NCBI RefSeq assembly: GCF_963678245.1
Contig: NZ_OY782776.1
Location: 186,001 to 250,000 of the forward strand
Length of the DNA: 64,000 nt
Direction of reading: 5' to 3'
Origin: an uncultured Sunxiuqinia sp.
GTDB taxonomy: Bacteria; Bacteroidota; Bacteroidia; Bacteroidales; Prolixibacteraceae
The translations under genes were made by a program, and so were the position numbers. The notes under the pieces were generated by a model. It was not told the DNA's origin and searched no databases. It saw only the letters and a program-made list of their open reading frames with translations. Shown in pieces: positions 9,563 through 18,195 of this stretch; the first letter of the stretch is position 1, and every line of letters starts with the position of its first letter.

Positions 9563-10753
9563 TTAAACTCTGGCTTTTGGCAGGACTGAGCAGATACCAA
9601 AGCTCAGCATTAGAAGGTTTGCTAAATGGATAATCAGGATCGGATAAATCCATAGATCCGTATAGTCGTAGGTAAAACCCAGGAATACCGGTCCTATGGC
9701 TGCGAGAAAATAGCCGGCGGCTTGTGCCATACCCGATAATTGTGTGGCTTGCTTTGGGTCTTCTGATTTTAAGCTGATAATCAGGTAGGCCAGGCTGATA
9801 CTTCCTCCGGTTGATAAGCCGATCAATGCAATAGAGCTAATCAGTAGGCTTGTTTGGTGAAAGATGATCAGTCCGGCAAATCCCAATAGATTAATCAGTC
9901 CTATGACAGCGACGGACATCCACATCCGTTTTAATTTTAAGGCGATGATTGGCGAGAGGAAAGTTGCTGGCAATCCGATGATCTGTACGAATAACAGCAT
10001 CCATCCTGCCGTTTGTTCATTCATTCCTTTATGGAGAAGGATGGCGGGAAGCCAAGCCACGACAGAATAGAAAATGAATGACTGAAAGCCAAAGAAGATA
10101 CTGACAGCCCAAGCTGTTCTTGACTTCCAGATCGAACTTACAGGAGGAGTTTCAGGCTTAACTGTTGCGGGTTGGTGACGATTTCTTAGTTGTGGAATCC
10201 AAAGTAAAAGGCCGATCAATGCTAAAAATCCCCAAATCGCCAGTGCTTTTTCCCACCCTAAGCCGACTCCGTCGGCCAAGGGGACGCTTACTCCAGAAGC
10301 TAAGCCTGCCATGCTGCACATTGCAGTGGTGTATACACTGGTCATTAATCCGATACGTTTCGGAAAATCAGCTTTAATAATGCTTGGGAGTAAGACATTC
10401 ATAAAAGCAATTCCGGAGCCAATAATGAGCGTACCGAAATAGAAAATCCAAAGGTTATGAGAATAGCGAACTAGAATTCCGGCGAGCAAAGCGAGTAAGG
10501 AAAAGAATAAAGTTCGTTCATTTCCCCAGCGTTGACTAATTTTGGCCACAAACGGAGAAAACACAGCGAAAGCGATTAGTGGGATGGTTGTGATGAATCC
10601 CGCTTTCAGGTTATTAATTCCCAGGTTTTCCTGAATGGTGGCAATCAACGGGCCAACAGAGGTAATCGCAGGGCGCAGGTTAAAAGCCAGAAAAATAATA
10701 CCGACAATCAGAAGTATGCGCTGTTGGATACAGTCGTTTTTTTGTTGATTCAT
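9563..10753 (-). CDS. CynX/NimT-type major facilitator transporter
   Basis: A 396-residue integral membrane protein with about twelve hydrophobic helices in two halves, separated by a polar loop near residues 195-215 (RNRHQPATVKPETPP). The first helix region carries LAFNLRPAITSVGP, a signature of the CynX/YeaN branch of the MFS, whose members include cyanate and 2-nitroimidazole transporters. The loop between helices 2 and 3 has the usual G-x-x-x-(D/E)-R type sequence (KISQRWGNERTLF). Substrate cannot be told from sequence. It stands alone between the capsule module and the polysaccharide locus, and a terminator separates it from the latter, so it need not belong to either. Confidence 0.85.
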   Translation of the reverse strand: MNQQKNDCIQQRILLIVGIIFLAFNLRPAITSVGPLIATIQENLGINNLKAGFITTIPLIAFAVFSPFVAKISQRWGNERTLFFSLLALLAGILVRYSHNLWIFYFGTLIIGSGIAFMNVLLPSIIKADFPKRIGLMTSVYTTAMCSMAGLASGVSVPLADGVGLGWEKALAIWGFLALIGLLLWIPQLRNRHQPATVKPETPPVSSIWKSRTAWAVSIFFGFQSFIFYSVVAWLPAILLHKGMNEQTAGWMLLFVQIIGLPATFLSPIIALKLKRMWMSVAVIGLINLLGFAGLIIFHQTSLLISSIALIGLSTGGSISLAYLIISLKSEDPKQATQLSGMAQAAGYFLAAIGPVFLGFTYDYTDLWIYPILIIHLANLLMLSFGICSVLPKARV

Positions 10754-10843
10754 CCTGGCATTGTTATGGGGTGTGCAAAAGAATAGAAAATTTCATTCTC
10801 TTACAACGAATGCTTTTACTTATTGTTGACCGAATTTATTATC

Positions 10844-10881
10844 AAAAAAAATGACCTCTATAGCGAAGGCCATCTTTTTTT
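10844..10881 (-). terminator. Rho-independent terminator at the end of the polysaccharide locus
   Basis: On the minus strand, a hairpin with an A-rich upstream arm (AAAAAAAGATGGCCT) and loop TCGCTAT is followed by a run of eight T. It lies five bases past the stop of the 442-aa propeller gene and should end the minus-strand polysaccharide operon before the MFS gene. Confidence 0.7.
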
Positions 10882-10885
10882 AGTT

Positions 10886-12214
10886 TTATAATCTGACTTC
10901 CAATATCCCGACGGGTTGAGGAGGTAACGAAATGGTTGTTTCAGCTTGCCCTTGCACTACACGCTGAAAATACAAATGAAGCTTATTTTGTTTTTTCAGC
11001 AACTCGCTGTCGAAAGAAGGTTCCCAGCGGTCAACAGGGTGAGGACTGATGAGCTGAGAAGTCCAATCCAATTTATTACTTAACGGCGAAGTCGCCAACA
11101 CAATATTGTTTTCAACCTCTTCATCCCGGTATACCAGTGCCAATTGCTTTGAGTTTTCGTTTTTCAGAATCACGAGCTGGGGGCGGCTAATGGGAATACT
11201 CCGCGAACCAACTCCTCCTAGCTCAAAATCCAGGGTTCGTGATGTCGCGGTTGACGATTTCCATTGTCCTTCATGTAAGTAAATGACATGGAACTGGGTA
11301 CATGAATCGCCTGCTTCCTTGTAATAAGTTGCGATGTAGGGATTGCCATCTTCATCCGCAGTCATCGAAGTTTGGTTGATCAGGTTACTTCCTTGCGGTA
11401 TTTTTTTGACCACTTCTGCTGTGGTTTTTCGGATCGGAAGGTCATACTTTTCACCTGTCGATTTTTCCCAAGTTCGTCCGCCATCTTTAGAGCAGGCATA
11501 ACACATGTCGTGATTGGAGTGCACATCAGGTGTTTCGCGCCAAACCCACGAAATATAGATGATTCCGATTTGATCGACATGCATTTGCCAGTAGGCATTG
11601 CGCTGACCTTCGCCGTCGATTAAATTCGTCTGAAGACGCGACCATGTTTGTGTTTTTTGATCGTAGCGGTTTAATACCAGATTTCCGTTTCCCGAACCAC
11701 CATGGCGGTATGCAAATAGCAAACCACCATCGGCCATGGCATAAAACTCAGGGTAGGAGACAACCTGTTCGTCCACTCCTATCATTGGCGTCATTTCATC
11801 CAACTCGAGGCTCTCTGGTTCGATACTTTTACAATAATGTAGTGGGTTATTGTGATGATCCCAACTTATATGCAGGTAGCCGTCACCATCAACCATGATG
11901 CTAATTACATTGTGGGCATCGTTCGTATTCCCAGTAAAGCGTGTTTGCTTGACGTTCCAATTGTTACTGCCATGTTCACGGCGAGCCAATACAACATGGG
12001 CGGAGCTGTCATAATAAGCCACAAACTGATAATTATCGGAAGAGACAACCGAGTTTTTCCGGAAGATCGTGGCGTTAACACTATTTTCAGCCCAGCCATT
12101 GGCAATGTTTGAAAGCTGTGTTTTCGCTGTTATCGTGGTATCGCTCTTTTGTGCGCACGACACAAGCAATGTTGCAATAAGTGTTCCGCTAAAAAGAATC
12201 AATAATCGTTTCAT
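10886..12214 (-). CDS. BNR_4-type beta-propeller lipoprotein, candidate uronate polysaccharide lyase
   Basis: 442 residues from the start at 12214. An ATG 24 bases further upstream would spoil the signal peptide. A lipoprotein signal ends in LVSC (Cys20). The mature protein is a beta-propeller of the BNR_4 kind. It shows the residue set I associate with propeller lyases (PL24/PL25 ulvan lyases): His101 in DAHN, His120-His121 in SWDHHNNP, Tyr154 in SYPEF and Arg170 in AYRHGGSGNG. His101 to His121 is 20 residues and Tyr154 to Arg170 is 16. Such enzymes cleave at glucuronic acid by beta-elimination and leave an unsaturated uronate, the substrate of the GH88 enzyme encoded 32 bases upstream. A non-lyase member (for example a rhamnosidase-like propeller) cannot be excluded. 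Confidence 0.72.
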   Translation of the reverse strand: MKRLLILFSGTLIATLLVSCAQKSDTTITAKTQLSNIANGWAENSVNATIFRKNSVVSSDNYQFVAYYDSSAHVVLARREHGSNNWNVKQTRFTGNTNDAHNVISIMVDGDGYLHISWDHHNNPLHYCKSIEPESLELDEMTPMIGVDEQVVSYPEFYAMADGGLLFAYRHGGSGNGNLVLNRYDQKTQTWSRLQTNLIDGEGQRNAYWQMHVDQIGIIYISWVWRETPDVHSNHDMCYACSKDGGRTWEKSTGEKYDLPIRKTTAEVVKKIPQGSNLINQTSMTADEDGNPYIATYYKEAGDSCTQFHVIYLHEGQWKSSTATSRTLDFELGGVGSRSIPISRPQLVILKNENSKQLALVYRDEEVENNIVLATSPLSNKLDWTSQLISPHPVDRWEPSFDSELLKKQNKLHLYFQRVVQGQAETTISLPPQPVGILEVRL

Positions 12215-12245
12215 GTCAAGGGTTTTCAGATTGGCCATTTTTAAG

Positions 12246-13457
12246 CTAGTTTGCTTTCATGTTCTCCTTCATCCGCATCAATGCTTCTACATAGTAATAA
12301 TCCGCATAAGTTAAAGGCGCATCGACTTCGGTGCCGTTTGGCATGTGCCCAACACTGTGTTTGAGAATGAAATTACCATTTTTACCCAATTCGGCCAAGT
12401 AAACCGAGGAACTTAAACTGCGCAATTGTGTTTCGGCAGCGGCTAAATATTCTTTTGCTTTTTCCTCAGTAACGTAACCGCTTAACTCAATCAAAGCAGA
12501 ACATATCAGTGCTCCGGCCGATGCATCGCGCTTCGCATTTGGAATGTCTGGTGCGTCGAAGTCCCAATAAGGAATTTTGTCTTCCGGTAGATTCGGATGA
12601 TTGAGGATGAAACCGGCGATACCCTCAGCCTGTTGCAGGAAGGCTTCGTTTCCGGTCTCGCGATACATCATGGTGTAGCCATACAAGCCCCAGCCTTGTC
12701 CGCGTGCCCAGGCGGAGTCGTCGGAATAGCCTTGTGCGGTATTTTTTCTTTCGACTTCTCCGGTAATGGTGTCATAGGATATCACGTGGTAACTGCTGTA
12801 ATCATCGCGAAAATGATTTTCCATCGTTGTATTTGCATGTGTTTCGGCGATATGACTATAGGTAGTGTCTTCAAAGGCTTTCGCTGACCATTCCAGCATT
12901 TCCAGGTTCATCATATTATCGATGATAACCGGATATTGCCATTGCTTGCTCCAGGGAGCTGAATCCCACGAACGTATACAGCCGACAGTCGGATTGAAGC
13001 GGGTAATCAGGGAATTTGAGGCGGTGTGAATTACTTCTTTGTATGCAGGATTTCCTGTTAGTCGATAGGCATTGCCAAAGCTACAGAAAATCATGAATCC
13101 AACATCATGGTTGTTAGTCGTATATTTTTGATCTTCTACACGCAGTGTGTAGTTGGTGGCCCACTTTTTCAACGAGTCGGAAGGATTGTTTTCATACAAA
13201 TACCACAGCACACCCGGGAAAAAGCCGCTGACCCACCAAGCAGAGTTACAAGTAACCAATTTACCGTCTTTATCGATTGTTTGAGGCAAACGATCCGGTT
13301 GATCCTTTAGCGACTCTGCCATTAGCAAGCTTTGCTGAGTGGCGAATTCGAGTGATTCATCAATAAGCTGCCCGAGAGGTTTTTCTTTTGGTTGGGATAC
13401 AGTGCAGCTAAAAAGTACTGCTATCAGTATGAAGGAAGAGATTATCTGTTTGTACAT
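12246..13457 (-). CDS. GH88-family unsaturated glucuronyl hydrolase, lipoprotein
   Basis: 403 residues from the start at 13457, chosen because a lipoprotein signal follows (LFSC, Cys18). The longer frame from 13559 overlaps the upstream gene. An alpha/alpha-barrel enzyme that removes 4,5-unsaturated glucuronic acid from the ends of oligosaccharides made by lyases. The two aspartates essential in the GH88 family are present: Asp118 in NNHDVGFM and Asp180 in IIDNMMNLE, 62 apart, close to the 61 I recall for the Bacillus enzyme. The aromatic-rich WWVSGFFPG and GWGLYGY segments are also typical. It is encoded between two propeller lyase candidates, 41 and 31 bases away, so the three form a lyase-plus-hydrolase cassette. 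Confidence 0.92.
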   Translation of the reverse strand: MYKQIISSFILIAVLFSCTVSQPKEKPLGQLIDESLEFATQQSLLMAESLKDQPDRLPQTIDKDGKLVTCNSAWWVSGFFPGVLWYLYENNPSDSLKKWATNYTLRVEDQKYTTNNHDVGFMIFCSFGNAYRLTGNPAYKEVIHTASNSLITRFNPTVGCIRSWDSAPWSKQWQYPVIIDNMMNLEMLEWSAKAFEDTTYSHIAETHANTTMENHFRDDYSSYHVISYDTITGEVERKNTAQGYSDDSAWARGQGWGLYGYTMMYRETGNEAFLQQAEGIAGFILNHPNLPEDKIPYWDFDAPDIPNAKRDASAGALICSALIELSGYVTEEKAKEYLAAAETQLRSLSSSVYLAELGKNGNFILKHSVGHMPNGTEVDAPLTYADYYYVEALMRMKENMKAN

Positions 13458-13498
13458 AATTCGGTTTTGTTCAGTGTATTTAATATTTCGAAACAAAT

Positions 13499-15376
13499 TT
13501 AATTTTCGGATAACGCTGCTATCTCGGAGAAATTCAACCTCCGGTTGTAGACCTTGCAATTTTTAATTTTCTGTACTAAATCGCCAAGCTCAAGTTGCGT
13601 TAATGTGAGGTTTGTTACAGGCACGACCTGATCAACAAGGCCATTGATATAAGTCGTTAATTCTCTATTGGAATAGACTAGTGCCAGAGAAATAGATTTG
13701 TATTTTACTGGATCATACCAGACTCCGTTTGTTGATCTTGGCATTTTTTTCCAACGATCTGAACTGCCAAGTATATTATTACTGGTAGTTGTTTTGTCTG
13801 CTATTCTGATGTAGGGCTTCATACTTTTAGTATCAACGCCGTATTTTAATCCTTCTGACTCAACCAACAAGCCTTGGTAGTTTGCTGTGTCGAGTTCCAG
13901 ATTCAGGAAGATTGAAAACTCATCAGCTTCAGCAAATTCAAAAGCTGTATCTTCGGTTGTTCCCTTCGGATAAGTCTTGTTAACAACCAATCCTGAATTT
14001 AAATTAAGCTTTTCAGCTTTTAAATTGTAATCTGCAATAATTGAGGTGCAGAATCCTGAAGGACGCTCTTTGCTGACGATCCAATCGTAATAATCACCAT
14101 ACATCCATGTCAGTTTAAGAGGCGAATTTTTCCGGTTTTGTATAATGAACGGACGCACATTATTCAATTCAGAATCCTTGGTGAGTGTGTCTGTTTGGCT
14201 AACTTCGCCTTGCTCGTTGACAGTATATTTTACCAATTCGTATACTTTACCACATTTCCCAACAACAGGCACTGAGCAATAAACTGCTTTTGGATTTTGA
14301 TCGTCGATAGCCATTCCTGCACTGTAGCATTTTTCGATATTAGGAGATTGGTGAAAATGTCCTCCTGCGTTTGATAAAAAAGTCTTTTGCCATTCATTAC
14401 CGTTCCAATGGGCATAATAATAGTCGTGTGAGCTTTTATCTTCGTTAATGCGTACCATGGCAATTGCCGGATGCTCTTTTTCATCAAGCACTACCTGCCA
14501 AAGCCAGTCGCGTAGTTCTGTGTCATCAACGACAGCTGTCGGATGATTCTCTTTATACTCTTGAGTGGCTGATACATGATGCCGTTCTTCTCCAACTTTT
14601 GCAATCACTTGGTTCGTGATGTCTTTCAATTCCTTCGTGTTGATGTCAAGGTAGTTTAGATAGAGGTAGTTGGGCATCGTTGGATCTGGATGTCCGGTGG
14701 TGTAGACCATGTAAATTTTATCTTTTCCATTACTAACGTACTTGGCATAAGGTCTGGAGGCTGTTGATTGCACTATTTGTTCGGGCCCCCAGGTGATGTG
14801 AACTTTTCCCTCATCGTCAGGTAACGACAGTTGGGCGATGGTAGGATGCCAGCTGATTCCTCGCCAACAGATGTAGAAATGCTCCGGATCATCGGAAAGG
14901 ATAAAAGGGGAGGGGTAGGTCGTGTTGTATTCTGTTTGAATTTTTAACTCAGGCCCTAAATCGCTAATATCTCCGGGCTTATTGGAAACTCGGTAATAAA
15001 AACAAGGCTCGTCGGTATGACGGGAGTAGAATACCATAACGCGTTCGTCGGGAAGAATTAGAAAAGTTGGGTTGTCATGATCGTCAGGCTGAAACCAGGA
15101 TCGGATCAATACTTCTTGTGTTTGATTCGTTAAAAAGTCATATTGGGTTGCCTTTATGTTACCGTGAATATCAATGTAGCCGATAAACGTTTTGTTGACT
15201 GTACCGTCTTCATTTTCATAATGAATTGCCCGTGGATCAGCGAACCAGCACCAAGCACCTTCTTTGGCTACTTCATAACGAGTGATTGGTGAATTGGACT
15301 TCTCTTTAGTTCCGGTACAAGCTGTCAGGCTTAAAACAAAAAGCAACAAAGCCAACATGTTTTTATACATCTTCAT
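13499..15376 (-). CDS. BNR_4-type beta-propeller lipoprotein with C-terminal lectin-like domain, candidate lyase
   Basis: 625 residues. A lipoprotein signal ends in LTAC (Cys20). The propeller spans about 30-440 and begins with WCWFADPRAIHYE. It carries the same candidate catalytic set as the 442-aa protein encoded downstream: His100 in PDDHDNP, His120 in YSRH (20 apart), Tyr154 in TYPSPF and Arg172 in ICWRG. From about 460 to 625 there is a beta-sandwich of concanavalin/laminin-G type, probably for carbohydrate binding. Apart from these motifs the two propellers look only distantly related, so they probably cut different linkages or act at different ends. It follows a terminator 3' of the surface lipoprotein gene, so it may have its own promoter in 15377-15480. 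Confidence 0.7.
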   Translation of the reverse strand: MKMYKNMLALLLFVLSLTACTGTKEKSNSPITRYEVAKEGAWCWFADPRAIHYENEDGTVNKTFIGYIDIHGNIKATQYDFLTNQTQEVLIRSWFQPDDHDNPTFLILPDERVMVFYSRHTDEPCFYYRVSNKPGDISDLGPELKIQTEYNTTYPSPFILSDDPEHFYICWRGISWHPTIAQLSLPDDEGKVHITWGPEQIVQSTASRPYAKYVSNGKDKIYMVYTTGHPDPTMPNYLYLNYLDINTKELKDITNQVIAKVGEERHHVSATQEYKENHPTAVVDDTELRDWLWQVVLDEKEHPAIAMVRINEDKSSHDYYYAHWNGNEWQKTFLSNAGGHFHQSPNIEKCYSAGMAIDDQNPKAVYCSVPVVGKCGKVYELVKYTVNEQGEVSQTDTLTKDSELNNVRPFIIQNRKNSPLKLTWMYGDYYDWIVSKERPSGFCTSIIADYNLKAEKLNLNSGLVVNKTYPKGTTEDTAFEFAEADEFSIFLNLELDTANYQGLLVESEGLKYGVDTKSMKPYIRIADKTTTSNNILGSSDRWKKMPRSTNGVWYDPVKYKSISLALVYSNRELTTYINGLVDQVVPVTNLTLTQLELGDLVQKIKNCKVYNRRLNFSEIAALSEN

Positions 15377-15527
15377 GATTACTTAATTTTAAGAAAAGAG
15401 AACCTTTGGGGTTATCGTTTATACTGGCCATTTAATTGGTCGAAGTTATCAGAATCTTTTACTTAAGACGTATAAAAGTTCGAGTACCCTCAAAACCAGC
15501 TCTGGTTTTTTTGATCTTATCAAAAAG

Positions 15528-15566
15528 AAAGGGAGAACGACCAATGTGGTCTCCTCCCATTCTTTT
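15528..15566 (-). terminator. Terminator after the surface glycan-binding lipoprotein gene
   Basis: On the minus strand, GGGAGGAGACC pairs imperfectly with GGTCGTTCTCCC around ACATT and is followed by TTTCTTTTTG. It begins about 20 bases past the stop at 15586. A second small hairpin at 15492-15511 (AAACCAG/CTGGTTT) lies beyond. This should reduce transcription from the SusCD genes into the lyase cassette. Confidence 0.6.
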
Positions 15567-15585
15567 AATTGCGATTTAAATTATC

Positions 15586-16458
15586 TTATAATTCCGGATC
15601 ATAAATATCGATAGTTACATCATACAGACTAAACTCCGCCATATTGAAGTAATTTTTACTTCCGTAAGTTTGGAGAACATTGTATCTGAAATGCGTAAAT
15701 GTGTGATCCAAACGGAAAACTTGAGAGGTGTAATCTGCTCCACCAGATGAAGGCAGCCCCGCGCTAATTGTTTGAACGGTTTCCCAGGTTTCACCATCGT
15801 TGCTAACTTGAATTTCAACAATCTCAGCGCCAACTTGTGACCAAGCCCGGTTCACGAAAGAAAACTGGAAGTCATCGATCGGCTCATTTAGATCAATCTG
15901 AATGTATTGAGGCATTGGGATTTGAGGAGAACTCCAGCGCGTGTGGAAAAAAGAGCCGTTGTCTCCATCAATCAAGTTTGCGATCGGTCCTTCAGATGGC
16001 TCCTGATTATTTGTGCTTAGCTGATCGGCTGTCAGCGCGATCTCTGTTGTCGTAATAGTCTCTGTTGCCGGAGTAATCCCCGATTTCGCTTTTACAGTTG
16101 TTGCTTCGCTGGCTTCTTTGTTCCGATTAAACGTCTGGAAAGTGAACTCATATTCCCCAAATTTGGCACGTGTCCCATCAATTAACAACGAATCTTCGTA
16201 AATCGAAGCTACTTTATAAACTTCTTTTTCAGTCAAAAAATCGAAATAGTTGACTTTTAAGAGGTAATAACTGGAATCAGCCGGCACATTCCAATGTAAT
16301 ACAATCTGACCAGGTAGTGAGTCAGTCGTAATTGACTCAACCGGCGAAGGTATTCCGGCATACATACCGGAATCCTCAATCATTTCAAAGTTTTTGTCGC
16401 AACTTACTGTGGTAAATGTAACTATTGCCACGGCTGCATATATAAATAAACGTTTCAT
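15586..16458 (-). CDS. Surface glycan-binding lipoprotein with F5/8 type C domain
   Basis: 290 residues with a lipoprotein signal ending in VSC (Cys20). Residues about 37-125 form a fibronectin-III/DUF4998-like sandwich (SLPGQIVLHWNVPADSSYYL, then KFGEYEFTFQTFN). Residues about 140-280 form an F5/8 type C (discoidin, CBM32-like) domain, recognisable from NLIDGDNGSFFHTRWSS, PQYIQIDLNEPIDDFQF and IQVSNDGETWETV. It follows the second SusD by 24 bases, the standard place for the surface glycan-binding protein of a polysaccharide locus. It should hold the polysaccharide at the cell surface for the GH16 enzyme and the SusC/SusD transporters. Confidence 0.85.
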   Translation of the reverse strand: MKRLFIYAAVAIVTFTTVSCDKNFEMIEDSGMYAGIPSPVESITTDSLPGQIVLHWNVPADSSYYLLKVNYFDFLTEKEVYKVASIYEDSLLIDGTRAKFGEYEFTFQTFNRNKEASEATTVKAKSGITPATETITTTEIALTADQLSTNNQEPSEGPIANLIDGDNGSFFHTRWSSPQIPMPQYIQIDLNEPIDDFQFSFVNRAWSQVGAEIVEIQVSNDGETWETVQTISAGLPSSGGADYTSQVFRLDHTFTHFRYNVLQTYGSKNYFNMAEFSLYDVTIDIYDPEL

Positions 16459-16482
16459 AAATTCAATTTTTAAGGTTACGAA

Positions 16483-18165
16483 TTACCATCCTGTATTTTG
16501 AGTCAGGTTCGGATTCTTGCGTATCTCACTGTCCGGAATTGGAAAGAAATACATTTTGTCGCTCCACGAACGAGGTATCTCAACTCGAGTGTAGCTGAAT
16601 GAGTCATCGCCTGTTTTCTCAATTTTCATGCCGGTGACACTGCTGAATTTCTCGCCTTCTTTCCAACGTCTGACATCCCAAAAGCGGTGTCCTTCAAATG
16701 CCAACTCAACCATTCGCTCATTTTCGTATTTGTCTGAAAAGTCAGCACTGCTTAATCCTGCTGGCAGGGCTGGCATATCTACGCCAGAACGTTGACGAAT
16801 AACATTCACCGCTTCAGTCGCTGACATTGGAAAGTCCGCGCTTTTTGCATCGGCCGATCCCAAGTAGTTAAAAACAGCTTCGGCATAGTTCAGGTAAAAT
16901 TCGCCCAAACGGTAGGTAACCCAAGAGTGTCGTTTCTCGTTTGAACTATTAGGACGTAAATCAACCGAAGGATCCAAATACTTTTTCAAATAGTAACCGG
17001 TTTGAGTTGCTCCCGAAAGTGGTGCTCCATTGAAGCCACCAACAAACGTTTGGATCTCTTTCGAATTATAACCAGGCCATCCCAAGTCTCCGTTTTTAAC
17101 GATTGTCATTTCGAAACGAGGATCACGGCCTTCATATGGATTAGCAGGATCATAACCACTACCGGCCTCATTCCACAGCAATCCGGTTGCTTTCATCTCG
17201 TAGGCATCAACCAGCGTTTGAGTTGGGCAGTTCCCGGAATTACCTCCTTCGACACCAACCGGATAATTTAATGCTTCCAGTGAATTCAAGTCTCCAAGAC
17301 GACGACTTAAGATAACTTCTGAGGCTTTGTAGTTCTCGGTTCCCCAAAGATCAGTATAAGCGCCTAAGGTAATTCCATATTCGGCACATGAATCGAGCAC
17401 TGCCTTGTTTGCCAAAGCAGCTTCTTTCCAAAGCTTTTTATCTTCACCAGAATTGAATAGAGCACTTGCCCTATAAAGCGATGTTCGCGCTTTTAAAGCC
17501 AATACGGCAGCACGATTTATACGTCCAGTTTCGGTATAGGCTAAATTACTATAGGATGAAGGTAGATTATTGACAATGTCATCACACTCTGAAACAATAA
17601 AACCAAATACCTGACTCGCCGGCGTTCTTGAAATAGTATTGGCTTCTTCCTCTGTCAATACATCTGTCGTAAATGGAACGTCGCCATATTGACGCACCAG
17701 ATTGAAATAGAAATAAGCTCTTAAAAAACGAACTTCGTACTGGTAGCGATTAAAGCGTTCCATCTGTTCATTGTAATCCTTATTGTATTTAAAGTCAGTA
17801 TATGTTTGTCCCTGAGATGCATCCAGAAAAAGGTTCGCAGCGCGAATCCCTGCGTACATATTTGACCACATGCCCGCTTTCGGATTACTGGCACTCCATG
17901 CACCATTATAAAAGTCGTGAATACTAGACCAGGACCAAACGTAATCAGCTTCATCGGTTGCTGAAGCCAACATTGCTCCACTATAATATCCAAAATCGTG
18001 GTCCAGGTAACTGTAAATGTTGGTTACAAAGTTTTTTGTCCGATCAAAGCTCGAAAATACCTGTTCCTGATTGTAGCTAACAAATTCATTGTAATTCATG
18101 TCTTCCTCACAGGCCGAAACCGATAAGAGAAGAAATGAGCCTATTATTATATTCTTAATTTTCAT
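16483..18165 (-). CDS. SusD-like glycan-binding lipoprotein (pair 2)
   Basis: 560 residues, with a lipoprotein signal VSAC (Cys19). The fold is the TPR-based RagB/SusD type. An N-terminal helical region with RFNRYQYEVRFLRAYFYFNL is followed by the C-terminal part with RLGEFYLNYAEAVFNYLG, ATEAVNVIRQRSG, YENERMVELAFEGHRFWDVRRW, and the ending IPDSEIRKNPNLTQNTGW. This is the lid that delivers oligosaccharides to the SusC channel encoded 30 bases upstream. It is clearly different from the 629-aa SusD at 21227-23116, so the two pairs probably take different parts of the same polysaccharide. Confidence 0.95.
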   Translation of the reverse strand: MKIKNIIIGSFLLLSVSACEEDMNYNEFVSYNQEQVFSSFDRTKNFVTNIYSYLDHDFGYYSGAMLASATDEADYVWSWSSIHDFYNGAWSASNPKAGMWSNMYAGIRAANLFLDASQGQTYTDFKYNKDYNEQMERFNRYQYEVRFLRAYFYFNLVRQYGDVPFTTDVLTEEEANTISRTPASQVFGFIVSECDDIVNNLPSSYSNLAYTETGRINRAAVLALKARTSLYRASALFNSGEDKKLWKEAALANKAVLDSCAEYGITLGAYTDLWGTENYKASEVILSRRLGDLNSLEALNYPVGVEGGNSGNCPTQTLVDAYEMKATGLLWNEAGSGYDPANPYEGRDPRFEMTIVKNGDLGWPGYNSKEIQTFVGGFNGAPLSGATQTGYYLKKYLDPSVDLRPNSSNEKRHSWVTYRLGEFYLNYAEAVFNYLGSADAKSADFPMSATEAVNVIRQRSGVDMPALPAGLSSADFSDKYENERMVELAFEGHRFWDVRRWKEGEKFSSVTGMKIEKTGDDSFSYTRVEIPRSWSDKMYFFPIPDSEIRKNPNLTQNTGW

Positions 18166-18195
18166 GATTCTGTAGAAGTTAAATTTAAGAGTTCA

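Noticed and set aside
9403-9633. 76-aa plus-strand frame and an opposing 66-aa frame
   Set aside because: They overlap each other and the MFS gene, and neither has a motif.
12246-13559. Longer start (13559) for the GH88 gene
   Set aside because: It overlaps the upstream propeller gene by 61 bases and places 34 polar residues before the lipoprotein signal.
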